Shown: positions 28,020-36,946, counted from the stretch's first letter. The stretch: DNA of 64,000 nt from Spirosoma pollinicola (GCF_002831565.1 NZ_CP025096.1:8428468-8492467), one strand, 5' to 3'. Notes: generated by a model not told the origin, from the sequence alone. Made by a program: numbers and translations.

Positions 28020-28218
28020 TATCTCGCCATATATCGGTTACGAGCGGATCATCATACCAGTGACCAACCCGGGCTAGTTTTTTCACTTCATGAAGCATTC
28101 TCTCCGAGAGCAAAAATTTAATTTTCCAGTCTTTAAGTACCCAATCTGGATGGTCAATAGCTTCTATGATGGTTCTCATAAGTGGGCTGGATAAAGGAGT
28201 AATAAGTTTGTTAGCCAA
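28020..28218 (-). CDS. plasmid hypothetical protein, N-terminal part of second copy
   Basis: The frame is identical to the first 66 residues of the 119-aa protein at 37406-37765 (MANKLITPLSSPLMRTIIEA). The rest is cut off by the linker and would be restored if the contig is closed into a circle. Confidence 0.6.
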
Positions 28219-28318
28219 TGTAGTTGCTAATTGGGTACTTGGTTAAAAGTTTCTCTTTTATGGTGTCTTTCTAGTAGCCTAAAATCATTTCATAGATTCC
28301 TGTTTGCGAAAAAGCTGG
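28020..28318. repeat. left-end copy of the 955-bp plasmid repeat (right part)
   Basis: Bases 28020-28318 are identical to 37567-37865. This is the second half of the 955-bp block that is complete at 36911-37865. The first half recurs at the other end of the contig (45371-45854), which implies a circular plasmid. Confidence 0.85.
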
Positions 28319-28349
28319 CGCGTGCGTACTTTGCTGGTCTGATTGAGTA

Positions 28350-28442
28350 GCCAGCCATGTTTAACCCCTAAAAAACCTCCTTTCAGTCGTCTTTTCAGGG
28401 GTTAAACGGCTGTCCCCCCTCCGACTGTCGGGGGTACAAAAA
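28350..28442 (+). promoter_or_regulatory. candidate transfer origin (oriT) upstream of mobC
   Basis: An 11-bp inverted repeat (GTTTAACCCCT at 28359-28369, AGGGGTTAAAC at 28397-28407) is followed by a smaller C/G-rich hairpin near 28412-28432. The word GGGGTACAAAAACC comes next and is also present before the second mobC (37863-37878). Inverted repeats next to mobC/relaxase genes are usual for oriT. The nick site is not identified. Confidence 0.35.
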
Positions 28443-28460
28443 CCGCTCACTCTGTTCGCT

Positions 28461-28817
28461 ATGATACCCACTGAACCTGTCAAAAAGAAAGGCGGCCGCC
28501 CGCCCAACGCCACCAAACGCGACCAGCAAATGACGGTTTTGCTGAGCAAGCTGGAGAAGCTGGCCATCCAAAAACGAGCCGAAAAAGCGGGTCTGAATCT
28601 GTCGGATTATGGGCGGCAAATGGTGCTTACGGGCAAAGCCCAGGTACGGCTAACTCCCCAGGAAAATGAGACATTGAACCAGGTCGCCCGGCTGGGGAAT
28701 AACCTCAATCAGATCGCTCATAAAGCGAACGCCGACGGTATCCGCAGCATCGCCCTAGAAGCCCACCGGCTCTTGCAACAGTTAAGCCAACTTTTAGATA
28801 AACCCGCTGATCTATGA
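28461..28817 (+). CDS. mobC: MobC-like relaxosome protein (module 1)
   Basis: The 118-aa basic protein has a Lys-rich N-terminus (KKKGGRPPN) and a ribbon-helix-helix region (AEKAGLNLSDYGRQMV). The C-terminal ARLGNNLNQIAHKANADG motif is typical of MobC. MobC proteins bind oriT and help the relaxase open the DNA strands. The stop overlaps the relaxase start (ATGA, 28814-28817), so the two are translationally coupled. The paralog at 37895-38251 is closely similar. Confidence 0.85.
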   Translation: MIPTEPVKKKGGRPPNATKRDQQMTVLLSKLEKLAIQKRAEKAGLNLSDYGRQMVLTGKAQVRLTPQENETLNQVARLGNNLNQIAHKANADGIRSIALEAHRLLQQLSQLLDKPADL

Positions 28818-29698
28818 TTGCCAAGACCAGTATTGGCCGCAGCTTCAAAGGGTGCTGCGCCTACAACATGCAGAAAGTGGAGCTGGGCAAAGGCCAGGTG
28901 CTGATGAGTCAGGGCGTGCGGGATTATGCGCTAAACCCGATGGTGGCCGACTTTGTCAGACAGGCCCAGATGAATCCTGAGCTAACGCGCAGCGTCTGGC
29001 ACACGGCCATCAGCTTTGATCCTAAAGACGAAGCCCGGTTACAGCTGCAACCGCAGTTGATGAAAGACGTGGCCAGCGAGTACCTGACAGGCATGGGTTT
29101 GGATCAATCGCAATACGTGGTGATCCAGCACCAGGATACGACCCACAGCCATTTTCATATCATTGCCAACCGGGTGGCCAGCAACGGCCAAACCATCAGC
29201 GACAGTCTCAATTACAACCGCTCGGAGAAGCTGCTACGGGAGATCGAGCAGAAGCACAGCCTAACCCTGATGAAGGAGCAAGGCTACCGGCTCAGTCTGG
29301 AGCATGTACCGGAGCGGGATCGTTACCGGCTGGAAATGCGCGACGAGGTGCGCCATAGTCTGGCGCGTTCGACCACCAGCGCCGAATTGAAAGCCGACTT
29401 AGCCCAGCGTGGTATTGAGATGATCGTGAACCGGGATCAGGCCGGTAAAGCCCGTGGATTGAGCTTCGAGCGAGTGAGCCAGACCGATAACGGGGAGGAA
29501 GTTAAGATCGCTTTTAAGGGGTCCAAACTGCACCAGAATCTGAGTTTGGGCCATATTCAAGAGCAGCTCCTAGAAAATAGCCTAAAACGGGCTTTAGGGC
29601 TTTCCAGAGAGCAGGAGATAGAAAAGTCTATTGGTCTGGAGAAAGGGTCGCAAATCGAAGATAAACAACTAAAACAGGGCCGTGGCCTGGGTATGTGA
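28814..29698 (+). CDS. relaxase/mobilization nuclease (MobA/VirD2-like, module 1)
   Basis: The 294-aa protein starts MIAKTSIGRSFKGCCAYNMQ and contains VWHTAISFDP and the metal-binding HxH motif HSHFHIIANRV. These are features of MOB_P-type relaxases that nick oriT and stay covalently attached to the DNA. The length is short but normal for Bacteroidetes mobilisable plasmids. No type IV secretion genes are present, so transfer would need a helper. It overlaps mobC by 4 bp and the downstream gene closely follows. Confidence 0.9.
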   Translation: MIAKTSIGRSFKGCCAYNMQKVELGKGQVLMSQGVRDYALNPMVADFVRQAQMNPELTRSVWHTAISFDPKDEARLQLQPQLMKDVASEYLTGMGLDQSQYVVIQHQDTTHSHFHIIANRVASNGQTISDSLNYNRSEKLLREIEQKHSLTLMKEQGYRLSLEHVPERDRYRLEMRDEVRHSLARSTTSAELKADLAQRGIEMIVNRDQAGKARGLSFERVSQTDNGEEVKIAFKGSKLHQNLSLGHIQEQLLENSLKRALGLSREQEIEKSIGLEKGSQIEDKQLKQGRGLGM

Positions 29699-29699
29699 G

Positions 29700-30302
29700 A
29701 TGGACCAGAATGAATTAATGGGCGAATTGCTGCAATCGCTGATCGAGGAGGTAAAAGGGCTGCAAACTAAACTCGGCCAACTGCCGACTGAGACCCCGCC
29801 CGATTACCGGGCCAGTGTCGATGAACTAACCAAAGCGGTGCAGAGCTTACAAAATCAAGCCAAGCCAGCCGCGCCCGGTATTGATCTGAGTCCGCTTACC
29901 AGCCGACTCGACCGGCTTGAACAGGCTCATCGTCAATCCCCTGAACGTAAGATGAGTCAATACCTACAGGTGGGGGCTTATGGGTTTGGGTTAATGACGG
30001 TCTTGCTGATGGCCGTTACCTGGTTTGCCTTGAGTTGGCGGAGTGAGCGGGATGAGTATGAGCAGGCTTTCGCAGCGGATAATTGGCGAATCCGTTACAC
30101 CAAGCAGGCCAATCCGGACTACTACAGCTTTATGGAAGCTAAGTTCAAGGACACGGCCATTTATAAGTGGATCGGCGAACAGGAGGAAGCCGATCAAAAG
30201 CGAGAATTGGCCCGTGAAGCGGCTGAGCAAGCCAAAGCCCTATCCAGACAGGCGAATGAGTTAGAAGGAAAAGAGATGACAAAGGGGAAGAAAAAAGGAT
30301 GA
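29700..30302 (+). CDS. membrane-anchored mobilisation-region protein (module 1)
   Basis: The 200-aa protein has an N-terminal coiled-coil-like region, a single membrane segment (about 98-118, GLMTVLLMAVTWFALS) and a charged helical C-terminus. It follows the relaxase directly and is conserved in the second module (39143-39766). Its position resembles mobB of Bacteroidetes mobilisable elements, but I see no diagnostic motif. I chose the ATG at 29700 (MDQNELMGEL); an alternative lies 18 bp upstream. Confidence 0.7.
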   Translation: MDQNELMGELLQSLIEEVKGLQTKLGQLPTETPPDYRASVDELTKAVQSLQNQAKPAAPGIDLSPLTSRLDRLEQAHRQSPERKMSQYLQVGAYGFGLMTVLLMAVTWFALSWRSERDEYEQAFAADNWRIRYTKQANPDYYSFMEAKFKDTAIYKWIGEQEEADQKRELAREAAEQAKALSRQANELEGKEMTKGKKKG

Positions 30303-30332
30303 TGGCTGATTACAAAGCCTTTAGCCACTTTT

Positions 30333-31307
30333 TTATAGGTCTTTTTCTTTCCCCTTCGTCGGACCGCCGAGCGGTTGTTTTAGACCCAGGCGAGTCAGTA
30401 GGTAGCCCGCCACATTCTTTTCGACTTTGACTTTTCCCGTCTGCAACTCGTAGGCAAACTTGTTGACCTCCTGAATTAATTCGGCAGAGTTCATGATCTG
30501 ATTCACTACATCAGCCCGTTTGATATTCCATTTCTCCAACAGCAGCCGCGTATTCTGGTACTGATTGTCAGATATACCCGTCGGAGTAGATCCCGTTTTG
30601 GCCGGTTGATCTTTCAAAGGAAGGACTATGGCTAAGGGTTGGGGTTTTACCGTGAAGGTAACGCTATTGAAGCTTCGGCCCCGCTTCTGAAGTATGTAAC
30701 CTATCTCTAAGTCAGTACGTTGATTAATTTGCTTAACCGATTCATCAAGCACAAATTTTTTAAACATTGAGAAGGGTTTATATTGTTCATTGCCCTTGTC
30801 ATCCAGTAAGTGCAACATCTTTTTCAACTCATCCAAACCAAAGGTTGGAGTTTGTCCTTTATCCTTCCATTGGCTACATAGCGCATAAATTCGCTTAGCG
30901 TACTTGCTGCCTAGTCGTAAAGCTGCATAGAGTTGAAATGAAGTGAAATTGTCTTTCAGGTCAAATAAATAGGGTTTAATGGGGTTAGCGAATTCAACTT
31001 CAATTCGACCTTCACCGAGTACGTAAGCGACTCGTTGGAACATCCAGAGCTGTTCAAGTCGTTTTGGTGTCGATATCTCAAACATGCGACTACCCATCTC
31101 TTCAGTAGCTTTCCGCAGGTAGCCATATCTGTATTCCTTGCCTGTTATAGCAGAAAGGTCCTTTACTACAATCTCATAAATCCCATTTTGATTGTCCTTT
31201 TTAAGGATTGAGAGCAGATATAAAAATATGTCTAATTGCAACTCTGAGTATTCATATCGAGCTGTTGTAATTGCATTATGTTGACGTACTTCTAAAGCAC
31301 TATCCAT
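30333..31307 (-). CDS. plasmid replication initiator (RepB/Rep_3 family, module 1)
   Basis: The 324-aa protein contains VRQHNAITTARYEYSELQLD and RLGSKYAKRIYALCSQWKD, typical of Rep_3 winged-helix initiators. A C-terminal extension has AGYLLTRLGLKQPL. Such proteins bind iterons and start theta replication. Five iterons lie upstream (31388-31493). It is homologous to the Rep at 40203-41159 through its whole length, with differences expected from different iteron specificity. Confidence 0.9.
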   Translation of the reverse strand: MDSALEVRQHNAITTARYEYSELQLDIFLYLLSILKKDNQNGIYEIVVKDLSAITGKEYRYGYLRKATEEMGSRMFEISTPKRLEQLWMFQRVAYVLGEGRIEVEFANPIKPYLFDLKDNFTSFQLYAALRLGSKYAKRIYALCSQWKDKGQTPTFGLDELKKMLHLLDDKGNEQYKPFSMFKKFVLDESVKQINQRTDLEIGYILQKRGRSFNSVTFTVKPQPLAIVLPLKDQPAKTGSTPTGISDNQYQNTRLLLEKWNIKRADVVNQIMNSAELIQEVNKFAYELQTGKVKVEKNVAGYLLTRLGLKQPLGGPTKGKEKDL

Positions 31308-31387
31308 TGACTATCAAAGGTTTATAATAGATAAAACGTTTTGTTCAGTAAATATATAATATTAAAAGAAATACTTTATTAATATTC

Positions 31388-31493
31388 TTTCTTTTGACAG
31401 ACTAAACCTTTCTTTTTGACAGACTAAACCTTTCTTTTCACGGACCAAACCTTTCTTTTGACGGACTAAACCTCTTTTTTCACGGACCAAACC
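31388..31493 (-). repeat. iterons, replication origin of module 1
   Basis: Five direct repeats of 21-22 bp (starts 31388, 31409, 31431, 31452, 31473) have the consensus TTTCTTTT-[GC]AC[AG]GAC[TC]AAACC. They are followed by the AT-rich TCGCCTATATATATAGG and about 90 bp (to about 31595) that are nearly identical to 41342-41436. This is a classical iteron origin upstream of rep. Confidence 0.85.
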
Positions 31494-31595
31494 TTTCTTT
31501 TCGCCTATATATATAGGATAACAAATAGAACAAAGATTACAAATAACACAAAGATTGTGTTGTCAAAAAAAACGGCATTTAGGGAGCTGACGCGA

Positions 31596-31888
31596 AAAAA
31601 TATTAAAGGGGAAAGAAAAAGCAGAAAAAAACAAAAACACCAAAAAAGGAAAAATAGCAAGAGGGGCAAACTATAAATTTAGTTAATGGAGGTCTGACTA
31701 CTAATTTATTTAGCAAAATAACAACGCATAACTAATTGATAATTAGTAAAATAACCATAATTTAGCCCACACTTGAAGTAAATAATTCAAGCCATAAAAC
31801 AATTGTTTATAGAGTCGTGATTAAACGGATAATGGCTAGTGTTTTTTATTTTTTTCATCTCAATCGTCTCGAAATAAATTAGCTAAGT
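31596..31888. other. AT-rich region beside the origin
   Basis: About 290 bp, purine-rich near 31600-31670 (AAAAACAAAAACACC words also seen at 41490-41510), with no gene. It probably belongs to the replication origin and the promoter of the HU gene. Confidence 0.4.
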
Positions 31889-32191
31889 ATGACAAAACAA
31901 GATGTAATAAAGCAGGTCAGTGAGGAAACTGGCCTTGATCCGTTTACCAGCCGGTCAGTGATCGAATCCTTTTTCGAAGTAGTGAAAGATGCGCTAATCG
32001 ATGGCGAACCCATTTATATCCGCACGTTCGGGAGCTTTATCCTCAAACAACGGGCTCAAAAAGTAGGACGCAATATCAGTCAGAATACGGCCGTCACGAT
32101 TCCGGCCCAGATACTCCCTTCCTTCAAGCCTGGTGCGGAGTTTACCGACCAAGTAAAGGCGCAGCCAATGCTGACCAAAACAAAAAAATAA
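31889..32191 (+). CDS. HU/IHF-family DNA-binding protein
   Basis: The 100-aa protein starts MTKQDVIKQVSEETGLDPFT and has the HU core with IRTFGSFILKQRAQKVGRNI and a basic beta-arm (TIPAQILPSFKPG). The C-terminal 15 residues (QPMLTKTKK) are a short extension. HU bends DNA and is often carried by plasmids to assist replication or partition. It is followed by a strong terminator (32202-32252). Confidence 0.9.
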   Translation: MTKQDVIKQVSEETGLDPFTSRSVIESFFEVVKDALIDGEPIYIRTFGSFILKQRAQKVGRNISQNTAVTIPAQILPSFKPGAEFTDQVKAQPMLTKTKK

Positions 32192-32201
32192 TGTACAAAC
32201 C

Positions 32202-32252
32202 GGTCCAAAAAGGGGATGGTGACATGCGGTGTCACCATCCCCTTTTTGGACC
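32202..32252 (+). terminator. strong Rho-independent terminator after HU gene
   Basis: Perfect 23-bp arms (32202-32224 and 32230-32252) have a 5-nt loop (TGCGG). The GC-rich middle is GGGGATGGTGACA against TGTCACCATCCCC, with A/T runs around it. Confidence 0.9.
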
Positions 32253-32394
32253 TACGAAAATTGTACTATTTTGAGGGTTGTTGTATAAGCTATCTTATGT
32301 TAAGAAACTATTCCTAGAATCAACTCCTTTATCTAAGACCCTGTGCATCTCAAAGAAAGGGTCTATTATGCACTCTTTTACTAGCAAGTAACGA

Positions 32395-32709
32395 ATGCCA
32401 TTACTTGAGCTTCTGAATTTATCTGACCCGATTGTCATCAACTCTATCGTTTGTGCGAAAGGGTATGACAACTATACTTGGTTACATTGTACAAATCAGT
32501 CTAAGCTCCTCTTGGCTACTACCCTGAAAAAATTCGAAACTCAGCTGCCAAGCTTCATCCGGGTCCATAAGTCGAGTTTAATTAATCCGACGCACATTGT
32601 TCAAATCAAGACTGATCGTCCTCGGCATCTAGTTATTCTCATGAGCAATGGCATGGTGATACCTGTTGCTCGTCGGCGAGCAGAGCACGTGCGTCAACTG
32701 CTGGACTAA
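32395..32709 (+). CDS. LytTR-domain DNA-binding protein
   Basis: The 104-aa protein is a stand-alone LytTR domain: CAKGYDNYTWLH, TTLKKFETQLPSFIRVHKSS and LINPTHIVQI match the family. There is no receiver domain, so it may act with the separate single-domain response regulators on the same plasmid or respond to other signals. LytTR proteins bind direct repeats in promoters. Confidence 0.85.
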   Translation: MPLLELLNLSDPIVINSIVCAKGYDNYTWLHCTNQSKLLLATTLKKFETQLPSFIRVHKSSLINPTHIVQIKTDRPRHLVILMSNGMVIPVARRRAEHVRQLLD

Positions 32710-33331
32710 TTAACCTATTGTCTGATGTGAAAACCAGATAACACGATATTCATTAATTCAATGCATGACCGAAGTAAGGGCTCAATCGATAGCTGATATC
32801 AACAAAACCCTCCGATCCAATAGTAGCCAAACAGGAATTGCTGTTAAATTATATTTTTTATCAAGCTTTACCATTGAGCTATCCCCATCCACTAAAAACT
32901 GCCGCCAAGGCATCTTCTCTTGTTGGAGCGCTCTTAGCCAAGAGTCGGGTATCCAGTACAAGTGGTACAATACTTTCGTACAGGGCAGTCAATTAACTAA
33001 CTATTAACTAATTACAACGAAGATTTCATTCAAACGGTTTGAGTCTACAACTAGCCAGAGCAAAGAGATAAGATACAACCTATTCCTTACCTACCTAATC
33101 TGATCAAAGCAGAAAACTCAGTCTCTTAAAAAGGGATCGGGTTTTCTGCTTTATGACATGCCAAAAATGCTTAGCGTAATTCTTATCGGCAAGCGTATTG
33201 TCCTGTTACTAAGTTCAGGCAAACGAGTCTCACCGAAACGGTAAAGAGATCAAAAATTACCATTCAATATATTTATAAACTAAGTATTTATACTATTATT
33301 ATTTTAGTAACAAAATAAGCCTATTGTGACT
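32710..33331. other. intergenic region with terminator hairpin
   Basis: About 620 bp. Short overlapping frames at 32765-33007 have no family resemblance. A 12-bp stem (AAAGCAGAAAAC at 33106-33117, GTTTTCTGCTTT at 33141-33152) looks like a terminator. AT-rich DNA before 33332 probably holds the promoter of the TPR gene. Confidence 0.5.
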
Positions 33332-33604
33332 ATGAACTTAATTAGCAAAATTTTTGGAGGTAAGAGGAACATAAGCCAATCAACGGAAACGGTCTCGAAT
33401 CCACTTATGAGTAGGCGCTTATCGGAAGCCAGGCAAAGTTTCAAAAACGGCGATTATCAACAGGCTTTATTGCATTGTGAGGAAGTACTAAATCTAGAGC
33501 CTATGAATGCTGAGGCCTACCGCATTCGAGGAGTTGCAAGGTATCAACTTAAAGACGCTTTCGGAGCGGCGGAAGATTTGCAGTATTCACTGAAATTCAG
33601 CTAA
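33332..33604 (+). CDS. small TPR protein
   Basis: The 90-aa protein contains two tetratricopeptide-like helical hairpins (ARQSFKNGDYQQALLHCEEV and AEAYRIRGVARYQLKDAFGA). It starts MNLISKIFGGKRN; a GTG two codons earlier is possible. TPR units mediate protein binding. It ends 28 bp from the convergent response regulator. Confidence 0.75.
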   Translation: MNLISKIFGGKRNISQSTETVSNPLMSRRLSEARQSFKNGDYQQALLHCEEVLNLEPMNAEAYRIRGVARYQLKDAFGAAEDLQYSLKFS

Positions 33605-33632
33605 TTGGATATAGTGAAAAAGCCCAGATGGG

Positions 33633-34064
33633 CTAGAGTTGATTTTTTTGCAGCCAGGGCGCAAAAAAATCATCAAATAAGCTGGCATAACTTGTTAAGG
33701 AAGTCGGTTTGACTAAATACCCATTCGCTCCCTGGTCAAGAGCTTGTTGCCTTATGGATGGGTTGTCTGAAGTAGAAAGCATTAGAACGGGCAAGGTTTG
33801 CCAGGCTGGATTTTGCCGGATACATTTTAAGGTCTCCAGGCCGTTTAAAATAGGCATATTGACATCAAGTACCACTAGCCAATGAGTATTTATATCCTGT
33901 CGGATCTGGGCGTTGTAAATCAAATAGTCCAATAATTCTTGTCCATTGGTAAACTCATAAACCGGTAAAGGCCGATGAGCTTGCTCCAACGCTAAACGCA
34001 AAAAGTAACGATCATCTTCATCATCATCCACCACAATATAGGAGAGATCATATTTTCGATCCAT
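33633..34064 (-). CDS. single-domain response regulator
   Basis: The 143-aa protein is a receiver domain only. It has the acidic pocket VVDDDEDDR, the phospho-acceptor Asp in VVLDVNMPILNG, a Thr/Ser switch (MLSTSD) and the conserved Lys in YLVKPTS. Such CheY-like proteins act by phospho-dependent binding to partners. No histidine kinase lies on the plasmid. Confidence 0.9.
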   Translation of the reverse strand: MDRKYDLSYIVVDDDEDDRYFLRLALEQAHRPLPVYEFTNGQELLDYLIYNAQIRQDINTHWLVVLDVNMPILNGLETLKCIRQNPAWQTLPVLMLSTSDNPSIRQQALDQGANGYLVKPTSLTSYASLFDDFFAPWLQKNQL

Positions 34065-34124
34065 AGCTATAGCCCCAAAGTCAGTCAGTAAGAAGTCAGC
34101 CTAGGTAAAAGGAGGGTAAATTAC

Positions 34125-34481
34125 TTACGTAGCGGTGTATAGTAAGTCTTCCCATTCGTGTTGAAGTTGCTTTATAGGTGGTCCTAAAGGTTTTCCATCA
34201 AAGGCCTCCAGGGGAAGTTGACTATAATTTCCCTGTTGATATCGACACTTGATGGAGACCACTTGCCAGCCGTAGCTCACTAAAAAAGTGACTTGATCGA
34301 GACAAACTTCAAAATCTGGATTAACATAACTAAACTCAACGTATCGTCGCTGGGGACTAATAGCACCAAAAAGCAGCGTTGTTACCTTTTCCATGGTGTT
34401 CCGATGAGAAGCTACTGAACCGTACGACAATAGGCTAGTTACAACAAAGGTATAAGTTCTGCTCAAATCCGGTCTATTCAT
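34125..34481 (-). CDS. small protein, paralog of 36566-36826
   Basis: The 118-aa protein shares with the protein at 36566-36826 the C-terminal pattern LPxEAFDxxPxxPxIKxLxxxWxxLL (here LPLEAFDGKPLGPPIKQLQ). I chose the start MNRPDLSRTY at 34481; a longer frame reaches 34544. The family is unknown to me. Both copies are leftward and sit next to signalling genes (response regulator and BLUF), so a role in that signalling is possible. Confidence 0.6.
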   Translation of the reverse strand: MNRPDLSRTYTFVVTSLLSYGSVASHRNTMEKVTTLLFGAISPQRRYVEFSYVNPDFEVCLDQVTFLVSYGWQVVSIKCRYQQGNYSQLPLEAFDGKPLGPPIKQLQHEWEDLLYTAT

Positions 34482-34704
34482 CCTACCGATAGAGTTCGCT
34501 CTGTTGGTATTCTGGTTGGAAAACCGCCGGTTCCCACACGGCATTGTTAATTGCCTTTCTCCACCTTATTTCCTGGAAAAGTTGATTAACATAGGGCTTG
34601 TTGTTATTACAGCACAGGATCTTTTATAAGACAAAATGTCTACTGACATAGGGCTGTCAGTAGACGTGTCTTTCTTTGTCCTCCAAAACAAATTTACATA
34701 CTCC

Positions 34705-35109
34705 ATGACATTGTCCTCAGTCCGAGTCATTACCTCGGATATTAAACGCCTTGTTCGGTTCTATGAGCAGGTCACTGATATGCCAGTGACACAGTATACA
34801 GATGACTTTGCTGAGTTGCAGACCCCTTCGGCCACTTTGGCTATCGGTAGCACACGCACCGTACAACTCTTCGGAGGAGATAACGTGGCTAAGGCAGCCG
34901 AAAACCACTCGGCTATCATTGAGTTCCGCGTTAATAATGTTGACGCTGAATATGAAAAGCTAGCCAATATCCTTGGTGACAGTGTTGTTCAAAAACCGAC
35001 TACCATGCCTTGGGGTAATCGCTCGCTACTATTTCGGGACCCGGATGGCAATCTGGTTAACTTCTTCACACCTGTCACGCCAGAGGCCCTTAGAAAGTTT
35101 GACGGATAG
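34705..35109 (+). CDS. VOC-family (glyoxalase-like) protein
   Basis: The 134-aa protein starts MTLSSVRVITSDIKRLVRFY and ends with the beta-alpha-beta motif LLFRDPDGNLVNFFTP typical of vicinal oxygen chelate proteins. These include glyoxalases, dioxygenases and resistance proteins; the substrate cannot be assigned. An upstream ATG (34636) would add 23 residues lacking family similarity. Confidence 0.85.
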   Translation: MTLSSVRVITSDIKRLVRFYEQVTDMPVTQYTDDFAELQTPSATLAIGSTRTVQLFGGDNVAKAAENHSAIIEFRVNNVDAEYEKLANILGDSVVQKPTTMPWGNRSLLFRDPDGNLVNFFTPVTPEALRKFDG

Positions 35110-35380
35110 CACCCCAAACTCTAAATACGTCGTAGATTCTTGTCAAAAGAGAAAAAGTACAAATCTTGGCTACTCTACTCGGTGACTAAGCTTAGTACTT
35201 TCTGAAGGCTTCTTGTGTAACTATGCTTATGTTGAGTGAAGAAAATGAGGATATTATCGTGTTGACATCAGCAGTTAATCTCAGCATTATAGTAAATCTA
35301 TATACCTACTTGAATCAATAATAATCTCTTTCTGTTTCAACTCTAATAAACACTTCACCAACCAATTCCTTCGCCTACAT

Positions 35381-35839
35381 ATGCTTCCCGACTACCTAAG
35401 TAGCCGCCGAAACAAATCCGTTCCTGTATTAGTCATTGAGGACAATACAGACCATCAATTACTGATTGGCTATAGCTTAAAAGCCAAAGTGCCTCGGGCT
35501 AACCCTATTTTTGCCCAAACTGCCCAAGAGGCATTACGTCATTTGCAGTCTACTTGTACAGACCTTGGGACTTTTCCTCAATTGGTCTTACTCGATTTAT
35601 TTTTACCTGATCTGGCCAAGGGTTGGGCATTACTGACTGACTTAAAAAAGGGTTATCCACTATTGCCCATTGTTGTCTTTAGCAGTTCAAAAGACATCGG
35701 TATAGTTAGGCAAGCCTATGAATTGGGCGCTCATTCATTTTTGAGTAAGCCATCCAGTTTAGACGACTGGGAATCTACTTTTCAAACCCTGAATGAATAC
35801 TGGTTTAATATAGCTTCTTTGCCTTCACGGAGCTACTAG
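35381..35839 (+). CDS. single-domain response regulator
   Basis: The 152-aa protein is a receiver domain with VLVIEDNTDHQ, the phospho-acceptor in LVLLDLFLPDLAKG, VVFSSSKD and FLSKPSS. It has a short C-terminal tail and no output domain. It is the second CheY-like protein of this plasmid half and diverges clearly from that at 33633-34064. It is followed by the 35912-35952 hairpin. Confidence 0.85.
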   Translation: MLPDYLSSRRNKSVPVLVIEDNTDHQLLIGYSLKAKVPRANPIFAQTAQEALRHLQSTCTDLGTFPQLVLLDLFLPDLAKGWALLTDLKKGYPLLPIVVFSSSKDIGIVRQAYELGAHSFLSKPSSLDDWESTFQTLNEYWFNIASLPSRSY

Positions 35840-35911
35840 TTTGGGTAGCCATATTGTGTTGTATAACTAAAGCCAAAGTCCACGTCCCGTAAGAGAAGCT
35901 GGTAGAAGTGG

Positions 35912-35952
35912 TAGGCTATCATCCAGCGAGGTATTCGATGGATGATAGCCTA
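35912..35952. terminator. 14-bp hairpin
   Basis: TAGGCTATCATCCA (35912-35925) and TGGATGATAGCCTA (35939-35952) form a perfect stem with a 13-nt loop, about 70 bp past the response-regulator stop. It has no T-run. Confidence 0.5.
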
Positions 35953-36081
35953 GCATATGCCAACAACTTATCTATTCCTCAATGAGTTACTGTTGCAACA
36001 GCCACTGTCGCTATGTTAATTAAATGGCAGGAACGCCTCTTCTGGAGCTGCTGTCTAAGCCATCTTACCAGCCGTAAGGAG

Positions 36082-36504
36082 CTAAAGCTGATGGTTAATT
36101 TTGTAGAACCCTCTAAGCGTTTTTACTATAGCAGACTCATTTTCTGTCTCGCTGACTGGCTTTGGCTTATCCAAATCAATAATCGTCCTAATTTCATCAA
36201 ATTGTTGAGTAGTCAGCGTCTCGTAGCCCATGCTCCATTGAGAGAAAAGATGGGCCTTAATCGATTGATTCAGCACACAAATAACCTGTTTATGCCGTGT
36301 ATCCTTTTTGATCCGCTCAAATAAATCGTCGACCGCTGGTTTATCCCCTTCTAATACTTGAATGATATGACCATGCATGTAGAGCAACACACCGGTAATA
36401 CCGACTTGGGCATTCCGAGAACGACTCTGTTGGAGGATATCCTGAATGTCTTCCGAGGTAAATGACCAAGAAGACGTACTGAAATAGATAATACAGTGGG
36501 TCAC
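36082..36504 (-). CDS. BLUF-domain blue-light photoreceptor
   Basis: The 140-aa protein is a BLUF domain with a short tail. It keeps the flavin-site residues expected for photoactivity: Tyr in CIIYFST, Asn in NAQVGITG and Gln in IIQVLEGD. The FSQWSMGY segment is also typical. BLUF proteins bind FAD and change conformation in blue light, acting through partner proteins. No enzymatic output domain is fused, and the gene sits with two receiver proteins and two copies of an unknown small protein. Confidence 0.9.
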   Translation of the reverse strand: MTHCIIYFSTSSWSFTSEDIQDILQQSRSRNAQVGITGVLLYMHGHIIQVLEGDKPAVDDLFERIKKDTRHKQVICVLNQSIKAHLFSQWSMGYETLTTQQFDEIRTIIDLDKPKPVSETENESAIVKTLRGFYKINHQL

Positions 36505-36565
36505 TGGTAAAATAGGTCTGGTGAAGAGTTTGTCGTTGAAGAACTAAGCTTGTGAACGGGTAACG

Positions 36566-36826
36566 CTATTGAGGCGATTCGGTCAAAAGCTGTTGCCAGT
36601 CTTTTTCTAACTCTTTAATGATGGGCAAGACAGGCATCTCATCAAATGCTTCGTGCGGAAGGTAACTCCAACTACTTTCCTCCAATAAGCGCACTTTCAC
36701 CAAGGTATGTCCCAGCGATGCTATAGTGGTCAAGAGAGCAAACCCGCTGTCTATATCAGGAAGCTGGCAAGCGAACTCTCTGAATTCACCTGCTGAATCA
36801 ATAGCAGTAAGTAATAAAATCACCAT
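36566..36826 (-). CDS. small protein, paralog of 34125-34481
   Basis: The 86-aa protein has the pattern LPHEAFDEMPVLPIIKELE shared with the 34125-34481 protein. It lies 61 bp upstream of the BLUF gene on the same strand, so the two are probably co-transcribed. No known family is recognised. Confidence 0.6.
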   Translation of the reverse strand: MVILLLTAIDSAGEFREFACQLPDIDSGFALLTTIASLGHTLVKVRLLEESSWSYLPHEAFDEMPVLPIIKELEKDWQQLLTESPQ

Positions 36827-36946
36827 ACATCCGATTTTTCTTACTTAATTCGAACGACCTGTAAATGTTAACAAAACGGCTTGATCATGTGCTAACGGTA
36901 CTACTAGTCATGTTGTATAATCAATCTTATATTAGTCTAAGGAGCT

